Position numbers and translations under genes: made by a program. Below the pieces are notes generated by a model. The model worked only from the letters and a program-made list of their open reading frames with translations. It had not been told where the DNA came from and did not search any database. Positions 56,904 to 64,000 of a DNA stretch of 64,000 bases are shown here, piece by piece. The stretch lies in contig DATCTV010000061.1 of assembly GCA_036567785.1 (NCBI GenBank), positions 1 through 64,000 on the forward strand, in the 5' to 3' direction. The DNA comes from Desulfomonilia bacterium (GTDB taxonomy: Bacteria > Desulfobacterota > Desulfomonilia > UBA1062). Positions within the stretch are counted from its first letter, which is position 1; every line of letters starts with the position of its first letter.

Positions 56904-57653
56904 ATGGTTATGAAGATAGAAATACTCGGATGCAGTGGTGCCGTGGCAAAAGGATTCAATACTACTAGCATACTGATAAACGGGGAAGTTCTGGTAGATG
57001 CTGGCTCGGCTGCCTCTGTTCTTGATACTAAAAGACTTTCGGGCATCAGTCATATCCTTTTGACCCATTCCCATATAGACCATATAAAGGAACTCCCTTT
57101 CATCCTTGACGTTGTATGTTTCGGCAAAGGAAAGGGCGTCGACATATGGGGAAGCGGAATTACATTGAATGCAATAAGAAAACACCTGTTTAACGGTACA
57201 ATATGGCCGAAGCTGAAGCAACTTGAACTTGACGGATCCTTATGCAGAATTCATACGCTGCCTGCAGACACCTTCAGCCTTAATGGATTATGCGCAAAGG
57301 GGATAAAAGCCCAACATATAAGCGGGGCAAAATCCTTTATGATTTCTGAAGGCGACAAGCATGTCATATTCAGCGGAGACACCTCATACACACCTGGACT
57401 GTTCAATCTTGCCGCTTCCCTTGCATCAAAGCTTAAACTGTTTTTCGTGGAAACTTCATTTCCTGATAAGATGCATGAGGTTGCAAGACTTACCGGGCAT
57501 ATGACTCCGGCAGTTATCGGCAGGGAATTGAACCGCTTGAGCTTCTCGAAGGTGATTGCATACCATATCAAACCGCGTTATTTTAAAGATGTGATAAGAG
57601 ATATACCTGAAGGAATGGGATATATAAGGGGAGGGGAGGTATTCAACCTTTGA
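56904..57653 (+). CDS. MBL-fold class II cyclic-nucleotide-phosphodiesterase-like protein
   Basis: A 249-residue protein. THSHIDHIKELPF (about residue 54) is the metal motif and SGDTSYTPG supplies another Asp; LTGHMTP gives a later His. The arrangement resembles the class II cAMP phosphodiesterases (PDE1/CpdP-like). Activity on cyclic nucleotides is plausible but unproven. The ATG may be 56904 or 56910. Its stop overlaps the accD start (TTGA). Confidence 0.8.
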   Translation: MVMKIEILGCSGAVAKGFNTTSILINGEVLVDAGSAASVLDTKRLSGISHILLTHSHIDHIKELPFILDVVCFGKGKGVDIWGSGITLNAIRKHLFNGTIWPKLKQLELDGSLCRIHTLPADTFSLNGLCAKGIKAQHISGAKSFMISEGDKHVIFSGDTSYTPGLFNLAASLASKLKLFFVETSFPDKMHEVARLTGHMTPAVIGRELNRLSFSKVIAYHIKPRYFKDVIRDIPEGMGYIRGGEVFNL

Positions 57654-58387
57654 CGGAAATTCTGGATATTGCAAAAAAGGACGGAAGATGGACTGAATGT
57701 CCGGCCTGCAAGGAAATAAGCATAACCGAAAAGCTAAAAGAAAATCTAAGCATCTGTCCGCACTGCGACTTTCATTTCAGGGTGGGTCCCAGGGACCGCA
57801 TGACGATTACATGCGGCAAGGACGGCTTCTCTGAAATCGATCTGTCTTTATCGGGCAAAAACGTTCCAGCCGGGGAAGAAGGTTTCAAGTGCTACAATGC
57901 CGCCATCAAGGGTGAACCTTGCATAATCGGCGTGATGGATTTCAGTTTCATGGGCGGCACCATGGGAACGGCTCTTGGACAGTCCGTGATGTCGATGCTC
58001 GATTATTCATCCGCTGAAAAAACTCCTGCAATAATATTCTGCGCTTCTGGCGGGGTCAGGGTTCAGGAAGGAATATGGGGGCTTATGCAGATGATAAGAA
58101 CCGTGTACAGAAAAAACATATCAACTGCACCTCTGATAACCGTTTATACAGACCCGTGTTATGGCGGGGTCACCGCAAGCTTTTCGTCTCAGGCGGATTT
58201 TATTATTGCTGAACAGGGTGCAAGAATCGGCTTTGCCGGGCCGAGAGTAATCGAGACTACAACTCATGCCGAACTGCCCGGAGATTTTCAGACGGCATCC
58301 CGCACGTTGTCAAACGGGTTTGTCGATGCCGTGGTTCACAGGCGGGAGATACCGCAAACGCTTTATTATATTCTCAAATGGCTCTAG
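57650..58387 (+). CDS. accD: Acetyl-CoA carboxylase carboxyltransferase subunit beta
   Basis: A 245-residue beta subunit that transfers carboxyl from biotin to acetyl-CoA. The zinc ribbon CPACKEIS...CPHCDFH is at the N terminus (residues 17-39), and FCASGGVRVQEGIWGLMQM carries the crotonase-fold oxyanion region. It is shorter than E. coli AccD (304) at the C end. It starts with TTG at 57650, overlapping the previous stop, with GGAGG upstream. folC overlaps its end by ten bases. Confidence 0.93.
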   Translation: MTEILDIAKKDGRWTECPACKEISITEKLKENLSICPHCDFHFRVGPRDRMTITCGKDGFSEIDLSLSGKNVPAGEEGFKCYNAAIKGEPCIIGVMDFSFMGGTMGTALGQSVMSMLDYSSAEKTPAIIFCASGGVRVQEGIWGLMQMIRTVYRKNISTAPLITVYTDPCYGGVTASFSSQADFIIAEQGARIGFAGPRVIETTTHAELPGDFQTASRTLSNGFVDAVVHRREIPQTLYYILKWL

Positions 58388-59538
58388 AAAATATTGACCA
58401 GAACCGGTGGATTCCCGGTCTGGAGAGGGTCAGAAAAGCCCTTGATATCCTGGGGCATCCTGAAAAAAGCTACCGGCATGTACTTGTCGGAGGCACAAAC
58501 GGCAAGGGTTCAGTATGCGTTTATCTGGAGAGACTCCTTTCTGAAGCAGGCTTAAGAACCGGCGTTACCATGTCACCTCATATAAGCAGCTATACCGAAA
58601 GATTCAGGATAAACGGGCGCGATTCGACGGAAAAAGAGATCAGTGACACGGAAAAAGAAATCGCCCCTCTTCTTGACGGGATCGGTCTTACATATTTTGA
58701 GATGACCGTCGTGCTGGCTGCAAGGCTTTTTCAGAAGGCAGAAGTCGATGTCGGCATATTCGAGATCGGACTGGGCGGAAGGCTTGATGCCGCAAATGTG
58801 CTTGATCCCGCCCTTTCGGTAATAACCAATATTTCACTTGATCATACCGACTATCTCGGTTCAAGCATATCCGAGATAGCAGCGGAAAAAGCAGCCATTG
58901 CAAGAAGCGGAAGGCCTCTTGTGACATCAGCCGCAGAAGGGCTTGATGTCATTAAAGATTATGTTGAAAAGATCGGTTCGCAACTGATAGTCGTGCACAA
59001 ACCGGTGGGATTCAAGCCCGGAATCGAGGGTTCTTGTCAACCTCTCAATGCCGCCCTTGCGATAAGGGCCTTCAACGAACTCGGGTTCGAACTCGATGCG
59101 GACAGCATGAAGTCCGCAATCTCTTCTGCATGGCTTCCCGGCAGAATCGAACATGCCGGAAAGGTCATACTTGATGTAGCGCATAACAGCGCTTCTATGC
59201 TATGCCTGTCCGAGTATCTGAGGAAAAGGAAATTTTCAGGCATTGGAGTGCTGGGCATCCTGAAAGATAAAGATTATGCCGCTATGACGAAGATGCTTTC
59301 AAGCGTCTGTTCAAAGGTTAATATCGCCCCTCTCGATTCGCCAAGGTCATGGGGTGAACAAGAGATAGGGCAGGTCGCGGGAACAGGGAATGTTTATGTA
59401 TTTACTTCAATGACAGATGCTTTTAATGAAGCATTTGAAATGTCTGAAGAGATTGTTGTAACAGGTTCATTCTACACAGTTGGCGAGATAAGGGAATATT
59501 TGATATGCAAAGGCTGGCTTATTTATGGGCGATCATAA
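58378..59538 (+). CDS. folC: Folylpolyglutamate/dihydrofolate synthase FolC
   Basis: A 386-residue Mur-ligase-like enzyme that adds glutamate to folates and may also make dihydrofolate. GGTNGKGSVCVYLERLL is the P-loop (about residue 37), and LDVAHNSASM is the family's second motif. Length is normal to slightly short (about 420). It overlaps both neighbours: accD at the start and lptD by 34 bases at the end, so the genes are translated together. Confidence 0.92.
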   Translation: MALENIDQNRWIPGLERVRKALDILGHPEKSYRHVLVGGTNGKGSVCVYLERLLSEAGLRTGVTMSPHISSYTERFRINGRDSTEKEISDTEKEIAPLLDGIGLTYFEMTVVLAARLFQKAEVDVGIFEIGLGGRLDAANVLDPALSVITNISLDHTDYLGSSISEIAAEKAAIARSGRPLVTSAAEGLDVIKDYVEKIGSQLIVVHKPVGFKPGIEGSCQPLNAALAIRAFNELGFELDADSMKSAISSAWLPGRIEHAGKVILDVAHNSASMLCLSEYLRKRKFSGIGVLGILKDKDYAAMTKMLSSVCSKVNIAPLDSPRSWGEQEIGQVAGTGNVYVFTSMTDAFNEAFEMSEEIVVTGSFYTVGEIREYLICKGWLIYGRS

Positions 59539-61631
59539 CAATTTTTCTTCTGCCGGTATCTCTTTTCGGCGAAGACCTCGATATTGAAGCCGACAAGATA
59601 GAGAAAACAGGCGACAGGATTGAAGCCTCGGGTAATGTTGTTCTCAGAAGCAAAGAAGGCATGACGCTTACTTCCAATTACGTTATCTATGATGCCCGGA
59701 GCAACGACATATCGGCATCGGGAAACTGCTACCTGAAGGACGTCAAGGGAGAGATCAGGGCGGAATCGGTCACATACAATATCAGGAGAAAAGATGCATA
59801 TGTGACTGACGGCTATGTCTATGGATATGAAGAGCCTTTCAAGGTATGGGGGAGCAAAATCACCCGCTACAGCAACAACGTATACCTCGGGGACGAGATA
59901 AGATACAGCCCGTGTACGTCGGTAACTCCTTCATGGTCCATCAAATCAAGCCATCTTGATATCCCTGTCGAGGGATACGGTGAAGCAAGACATGCCTGGT
60001 TTTATGTCAAGGACGTGCCGATATTTTATTTTCCCTACCTCTATTTTCCGGCAAAGCTTGAAAGGCAGACAGGCATACTCTTTCCCAAAGTCGGCAGCAT
60101 GAGCGATACGGGATTGTATGGCGGACTGCCCATATATTTCACCCTCGGACGTTCGGCCGATGCGACGGTAACCCCCACATGGCTTGAGAAACGAGGATGG
60201 CTGATGGCGGGTGAGCTCAGATATGCGCTGGATTACAATAGAAAGGGTTATCTGTATCTCGAAGGCTTGAGGGACAGAGAGGGGGGAGATGTCACGACAT
60301 CAGGCGTTGAACCCATTATCCCATACAGCAGGTGGTATGTTAAGGCCAGCAACACCGGAGGCGATCTTACCTGGAATATAAATCTGCCGAGCAATGCCGA
60401 TTATTTCAGAGACATCGGGCCTCTCTATCCGTTTGAAGCCGATAAGGAAACATTCTGGGTCGGCGAACAGCAGAGCAGAAAAGAGGACTCGATATCCCGT
60501 GTTGAATGGCTGAAGACCTATGGGAAATTCATGTTCGATGTTTCGGGACAATGGAAAAAGGATCTGACTACATCCGACAACAGCTACACGATACAGCAGC
60601 TGCCGAGTGCAAGGATAAAGATGGGCCAGTTGAAAATTCCCAAAACGCCGCTTTATATTTCGGCCGATGTAAATTCAATATATGTTTATTCGGAAAATTC
60701 CGCACGGGGCATAAAAGATTATGCGAACGCGGAAGTGTCGCTTCCCATCAATCTCATGCCGTATGTAACCATCAGGCCTTTCTATCAGCAGATATACAGG
60801 GACACGCATTTCACACAAAAGAGCGAGAAATATGAGGATTTTGACAGCGATATAGAAGAGAACTGGAACAGGAGGGGAATCACACTGACGTCATCCATTT
60901 ACAGCCCCAAGTTCTATAAAGGATGGTATCATCAGATAATCCCTTCAGTGGACTGGACCGGCATGTGGAAATTTGGCGGCAGTTACGATGTACTGCCAAC
61001 CGATCCGGACTACCCTTATCCGATAATTCTTTCAGGTGACGGTTGGCAGAATTACAATGACATCAAGCCTGCGCTGTCAAATTATATCAGGGATGAAAAG
61101 GGAAACTCGATACTCGAGTTGACGCTCAGCGCGATATACAGCTTCGTGTATGAAGACTGGGGATACTATGAGGGAGTGTTCAGGTTCCGTCCATGGTCCT
61201 GGCTCTATTTTGAACATAGAAATATTTTCGGAGAAGACGAGGATAACGCATTCATCTCAAAGCAGAACAAGACACAGCTTACCTTCAATGACAGGAGAAC
61301 CGACTCATTGTCTCTGACTTCCGAATATTTACGGTCTGATACAGGAGACAGCTCGAACAACCTTTATGGAAATGCAAAAGTGCTTGTTATCAATGGACTG
61401 TGGCTCTTTTTCGAAGGCAAATATAACTTTACGGACGACAGGTTCGAATTCTTCAGGCAGGGGGTTGACTATCAGTCCCAGTGCTGGGGAATAACGGGTT
61501 CCGTACAGGTTGAGCCCTCATATGACCTGGATGCGACTCAAACAGTACCGACTAAGACGATATTCGCCCTCACGGTCAAACTGCTCGGCCTCGGTGATAT
61601 TTCCGGCAAGCACAGTGAATCATCCGATTAG
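59505..61631 (+). CDS. lptD: LPS-assembly protein LptD
   Basis: A 708-residue outer-membrane protein that inserts LPS. A signal peptide (about residues 1-22) is followed by an OstA/LptA-type jellyroll (EADKIEKTGDRIEASGNVVL), then a conserved PIFYFPYLYFPAKLERQTGI block (in parts) that marks the OstA_C region, then a beta-barrel rich in aromatic strands. It pairs with LptE, not found here. It is the clearest sign of an LPS-containing outer membrane. It overlaps folC by 34 bases. Confidence 0.92.
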   Translation: MQRLAYLWAIITIFLLPVSLFGEDLDIEADKIEKTGDRIEASGNVVLRSKEGMTLTSNYVIYDARSNDISASGNCYLKDVKGEIRAESVTYNIRRKDAYVTDGYVYGYEEPFKVWGSKITRYSNNVYLGDEIRYSPCTSVTPSWSIKSSHLDIPVEGYGEARHAWFYVKDVPIFYFPYLYFPAKLERQTGILFPKVGSMSDTGLYGGLPIYFTLGRSADATVTPTWLEKRGWLMAGELRYALDYNRKGYLYLEGLRDREGGDVTTSGVEPIIPYSRWYVKASNTGGDLTWNINLPSNADYFRDIGPLYPFEADKETFWVGEQQSRKEDSISRVEWLKTYGKFMFDVSGQWKKDLTTSDNSYTIQQLPSARIKMGQLKIPKTPLYISADVNSIYVYSENSARGIKDYANAEVSLPINLMPYVTIRPFYQQIYRDTHFTQKSEKYEDFDSDIEENWNRRGITLTSSIYSPKFYKGWYHQIIPSVDWTGMWKFGGSYDVLPTDPDYPYPIILSGDGWQNYNDIKPALSNYIRDEKGNSILELTLSAIYSFVYEDWGYYEGVFRFRPWSWLYFEHRNIFGEDEDNAFISKQNKTQLTFNDRRTDSLSLTSEYLRSDTGDSSNNLYGNAKVLVINGLWLFFEGKYNFTDDRFEFFRQGVDYQSQCWGITGSVQVEPSYDLDATQTVPTKTIFALTVKLLGLGDISGKHSESSD

Positions 61632-61642
61632 GATAATCAGCC

Positions 61643-62191
61643 GTGATACCTTCAAAAAAATGGGCATATGATCTTATACGGCTGAAGCAGATGCCGCAGC
61701 ACATCTTAAATCACAGCATGGCAGTGGAAAGGATTGCCGTGGAAATTGCCTCTCGCCTGCCGGATAAAATTGATATCAGGCTGGTTGAGACGGGAGCACT
61801 TCTCCATGATATATGCAAGATTGATTCGATCCGCACGGGAGAAGATCATGCGAAAATGGGAGGCAGGCTTCTTGAAATACTCGATTGCCCTGAAGTGGCT
61901 TCAATTGTCAGGCAGCATGTGCACCTTGAATCTGATGAACTGAATGAGGCCATGATAGTTCACTATGCGGATAAAAGGGTGATGCATGAGGAGGTGGTAT
62001 CTCTCTCAAGGCGCTTTGTCGATCTTATGGAAAGATACGGGAAAGATAAAATGAGAAAGGAACGGATATCAAATCTCTATTTAAGGAGCATCGAGATAGA
62101 AAAGATAATATTTAAAGCAACCGGAATCGATGCTGAGGGTTCGGACGACTTATGCCCGAGAGGAGATAACAGTTCCCTCGGCACCATATGA
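61643..62191 (+). CDS. HD-domain phosphohydrolase
   Basis: A 182-residue protein. The HD motifs are HSMAVERIAVE, GALLHDICKI (the H-D pair), IVRQHVHL and VHYADKR. It is a metal-dependent phosphohydrolase acting on nucleotides or phospho-sugars, with the substrate unknown. A GTG start at 61643 has AGGATAA upstream; no other start is near. It is 11 bases after lptD, so the run accD-folC-lptD-HD is one operon. Confidence 0.82.
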   Translation: MIPSKKWAYDLIRLKQMPQHILNHSMAVERIAVEIASRLPDKIDIRLVETGALLHDICKIDSIRTGEDHAKMGGRLLEILDCPEVASIVRQHVHLESDELNEAMIVHYADKRVMHEEVVSLSRRFVDLMERYGKDKMRKERISNLYLRSIEIEKIIFKATGIDAEGSDDLCPRGDNSSLGTI

Positions 62192-62256
62192 AATAACCGT
62201 CAACCGGGCTCGTTTACAAACATGCTGTCGGCAACAGATAACCGTCCGGATGTTTC

Positions 62257-63006
62257 TTATTTTTTCTTCAATCTTTCAAGCGCCATTACAAGTGAAAATT
62301 TTATCCTGGCGAAAGAATCTGAAAATGCAGCCATATCCTTTCCTTTCAGAACAGGGGGTTCCGCATTCAAGTCTCCAAGGCTTAAAGCCTTTATGCTTAA
62401 AGAAAATTCCGCCAGATATTTTGATACCTTTATGGATATCAATAGCGAGAGCACAATGGAAATAATGATGCCGGCGCAGGCCAGCAGAAGCAATTTTTTC
62501 AATACAGCCGAAGACTCTTTGTTCATATAATCAACCTGAGAACTGATCAGGTCTTTTTCCCAGGTTTTCGGTTTCAGACCGATAATGAACATATCCGGCT
62601 GATAGGGCACGACTGCGACCATGTAGTCTTTAGATTTGATAAAGTCCGGTTTCGGGGCTTTCATCTGCGCCAGGATCCCCTTTGCCTGGTCGAGCAATCC
62701 CGGGATGCTGTAGATGTATTTTCCATTATCAGCTTTATTGGTTGAAGAAATAATCTGAAGATTTTGAGGGTTTACGGTCATTATCTCGGCCCATGAGGGC
62801 GGCAGTTTGATTGTTTCATAAGATGTCGGGGGGATGTTCTGGATGATTGACGACATGATCCTGGTGTTTTCCATGTAGAGTTTTTCAGTGGCTCCATCCA
62901 TGTTTATTTTTCCAATTGATGAGAGTTCGTATAAAACTGCGGCCATGGACCCTGCAAGGATTATGATGAAGCCGGCCATTGTTATGATAAATACTTTTAT
63001 TTTCAT
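62257..63006 (-). CDS. Membrane sensor-like protein with HAMP-like tail
   Basis: A 249-residue protein. One transmembrane helix (about residues 4-27) is followed by an extracytoplasmic region (28-165), a second helix (about 168-192), then a HAMP-like region (SIKALSLGDLNAEPP and KDMAAFSDSFARIK). No kinase or methyl-accepting domain follows, so it is a short sensor or the membrane half of a split system. Its ATG overlaps the stop of the DUF4388 gene by four bases, so they form a coupled pair. Confidence 0.78.
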   Translation of the reverse strand: MKIKVFIITMAGFIIILAGSMAAVLYELSSIGKINMDGATEKLYMENTRIMSSIIQNIPPTSYETIKLPPSWAEIMTVNPQNLQIISSTNKADNGKYIYSIPGLLDQAKGILAQMKAPKPDFIKSKDYMVAVVPYQPDMFIIGLKPKTWEKDLISSQVDYMNKESSAVLKKLLLLACAGIIISIVLSLLISIKVSKYLAEFSLSIKALSLGDLNAEPPVLKGKDMAAFSDSFARIKFSLVMALERLKKK

Positions 63007-63818
63007 GATTTGCCTTCCTCGGTCTTGATCCAGATGGTCATCATGTTCAGGAATTTGAGCGCCAGTTCTTCATCCGGTATCTTGTTATGCAGCGTTTCGA
63101 TGAACGCCGCACGCTGTGCGGTGTCCTCACTGAGAAGGTCCCTTCCCGTTTCTCTTAATGTTTCAGAAATTATGAAGGGCGCTATCGGGCCTATTGTCTG
63201 TGTCAGGTTTTTAACAAGCGCCAACGCATACGGGGTGTCCGGCAGGTCTGATTTGTCTTCAGCTGGCCTTGAAGTCTCCTTTTTCGCCTCCTTGATCAGC
63301 CCCTGCCTGAAAAGTGTATAAAAAACCTTCATTGCATCGGAATCTGTTATGCCTAAAATTTGAGCAATCTGCGAAATCGACCTTTCTCCGTTTATCTGAG
63401 AAAGTATCTTCCATTGAATGGCCTTTAATATAATCTCCTTTTCCCTGGTCTCAGGTTCCAGAGAGAATACAGCAGCGGCGGAGGGAATAAGGGATGCGAT
63501 TTTTTCCATCTGCCTCAGCCTGTTCTCGGTTTCCTTGAGTATTTCTTCCGTTGGCTGGTTTATGGTAATCAGGTCGGTCGATTCGTCAATAAAGAATTTA
63601 TAAGTTCCCGAAGACCACAAAGACATTTCATATACAGCCTTAACGCCTTCAATCTGGCCGCATTTTGCATGAACAAGCCTGCCGTCTTTGAAATAGATCG
63701 ATCCTGTTTCCGCTCCGCTGGTGAGGTAAAGCCTTCCTGCTCCCTTGCCTAGGGAAATTATTCTGACTATCTCAGAGCATCTCGTGGCATCAAGGTTCCC
63801 CTGAATATTTTCATTCAT
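63003..63818 (-). CDS. DUF4388 (PATAN-type) protein with winged helix
   Basis: A 271-residue cytoplasmic protein. The N terminus (GNLDATRCSEIVRIISLG and YFKDGRLVHAKCG) is a DUF4388/PATAN domain common in deltaproteobacterial signalling proteins. The centre (about 130-180) has a winged-helix-like segment SISQIAQILGITDSDAMKV. Role unknown, often linked to motility or two-component signalling. CAAGGAGG lies upstream of the ATG. Paired with the sensor-like gene. Confidence 0.85.
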   Translation of the reverse strand: MNENIQGNLDATRCSEIVRIISLGKGAGRLYLTSGAETGSIYFKDGRLVHAKCGQIEGVKAVYEMSLWSSGTYKFFIDESTDLITINQPTEEILKETENRLRQMEKIASLIPSAAAVFSLEPETREKEIILKAIQWKILSQINGERSISQIAQILGITDSDAMKVFYTLFRQGLIKEAKKETSRPAEDKSDLPDTPYALALVKNLTQTIGPIAPFIISETLRETGRDLLSEDTAQRAAFIETLHNKIPDEELALKFLNMMTIWIKTEEGKS

Positions 63819-63983
63819 TCCAAAACCTCCTTGGCCGGATTTGCCTGTGGTTCTGATTAATTGACACTCTCATACAAAACAGCGTATCGGCACTGAAAAA
63901 CCAAGTCTTTAACCTGTTATTTAATTAGTGGCCCGGTTAAGCAAAATGCTATCGCGCCGATAAGCTTAATTGAGGGAGCAGAC

Positions 63984-64000
63984 ATGATAAACAACATATT
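63984..64000 (+). CDS. Possible start of a gene cut off by the window edge
   Basis: ATG at 63984 (Met-Ile-Asn-Asn-Ile) is preceded by GAGGGAGC, a fair ribosome site seven bases away. Only six codons are visible, so identity is unknown. Confidence 0.35.

Noticed and set aside
1-64000. CRISPR array, prophage or rRNA operon
   Set aside because: No regularly spaced direct repeats, integrase, phage structural genes or rRNA sequence were seen.

Overview
The window is gene-dense (about 60 protein genes and one tRNA), of moderate GC and bacterial. Its content suggests an anaerobic, Gram-negative member of the Desulfobacterota (former Deltaproteobacteria), possibly Syntrophales-like. It has an LptD outer-membrane LPS assembly gene, a tungsten/molybdenum aldehyde:ferredoxin oxidoreductase, beta-oxidation enzymes, PilZ and DUF4388 regulators, and a probable selenoprotein. 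The lineage is inferred from gene content only; there is no rRNA here.

Layout. 0.3-6 kb holds a nucleotide-sugar-type epimerase, a small GGCT-fold protein, a promoter followed by an amidohydrolase/phosphomannose-isomerase-like/cupin trio, and a GH4 glycosidase. 6.2-11.8 kb holds tRNA-Ala and a tightly overlapping chain: YebC, ruvC, ruvA, ruvB, a UbiA-type prenyltransferase, a HAD phosphatase and a UDP-glucuronate-epimerase-like gene. 12-29 kb is accessory metabolism: AOR, a sialidase lipoprotein, short-chain dehydrogenases, an HXXEE membrane protein, and a four-gene minus-strand operon (dienoyl-CoA isomerase-like, XRE-cupin regulator, acyl-CoA dehydrogenase, tandem PilZ). Divergent from that operon is a plus-strand run: OYE reductase, LacI regulator, SDR, FAD oxidoreductase, ThuA, Gfo/Idh/MocA. 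29-33 kb has two secreted lipoproteins and a cupin remnant. 32.8-43.9 kb is mostly minus strand: hisF with two downstream genes, a GT2-GtrA fusion, tsaC, and purine genes purE, purD, purH and purC. 44-64 kb is largely housekeeping: thrC, metK, ahcY, an amino-acid permease, galE, gltX, aconitase, accD, folC, lptD, and signalling proteins.

The main discovery is at 32778-33533 (minus strand). It looks like a broken gene but reads as one 251-residue MerB-like (organomercurial lyase family) protein containing two in-frame UGA codons. Both UGAs fall exactly where MerB has its catalytic cysteines (Cys96 and Cys159 in the plasmid enzyme). The Asp99 equivalent is kept three residues after the first UGA. 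Each UGA is followed at the right distance by a hairpin with a G in its apical loop, as expected of a bacterial SECIS element. I interpret it as a double-selenocysteine MerB homologue, in an apparent operon with hisF and a secreted cysteine-rich protein.

A second layer is repeats. A family of roughly 112-122-bp palindromic elements with ACAGGGCGT-type ends occurs at 4627, 37367 and 39777, with a decayed copy at 12165. One copy supplies the last codons of the GH4 gene and two sit in the pur region. A separate palindromic element is inserted in frame in the FAD oxidoreductase gene near 25.84-25.97 kb, and related multi-hairpin palindromes lie at 11898-12053 and 50694-50776.
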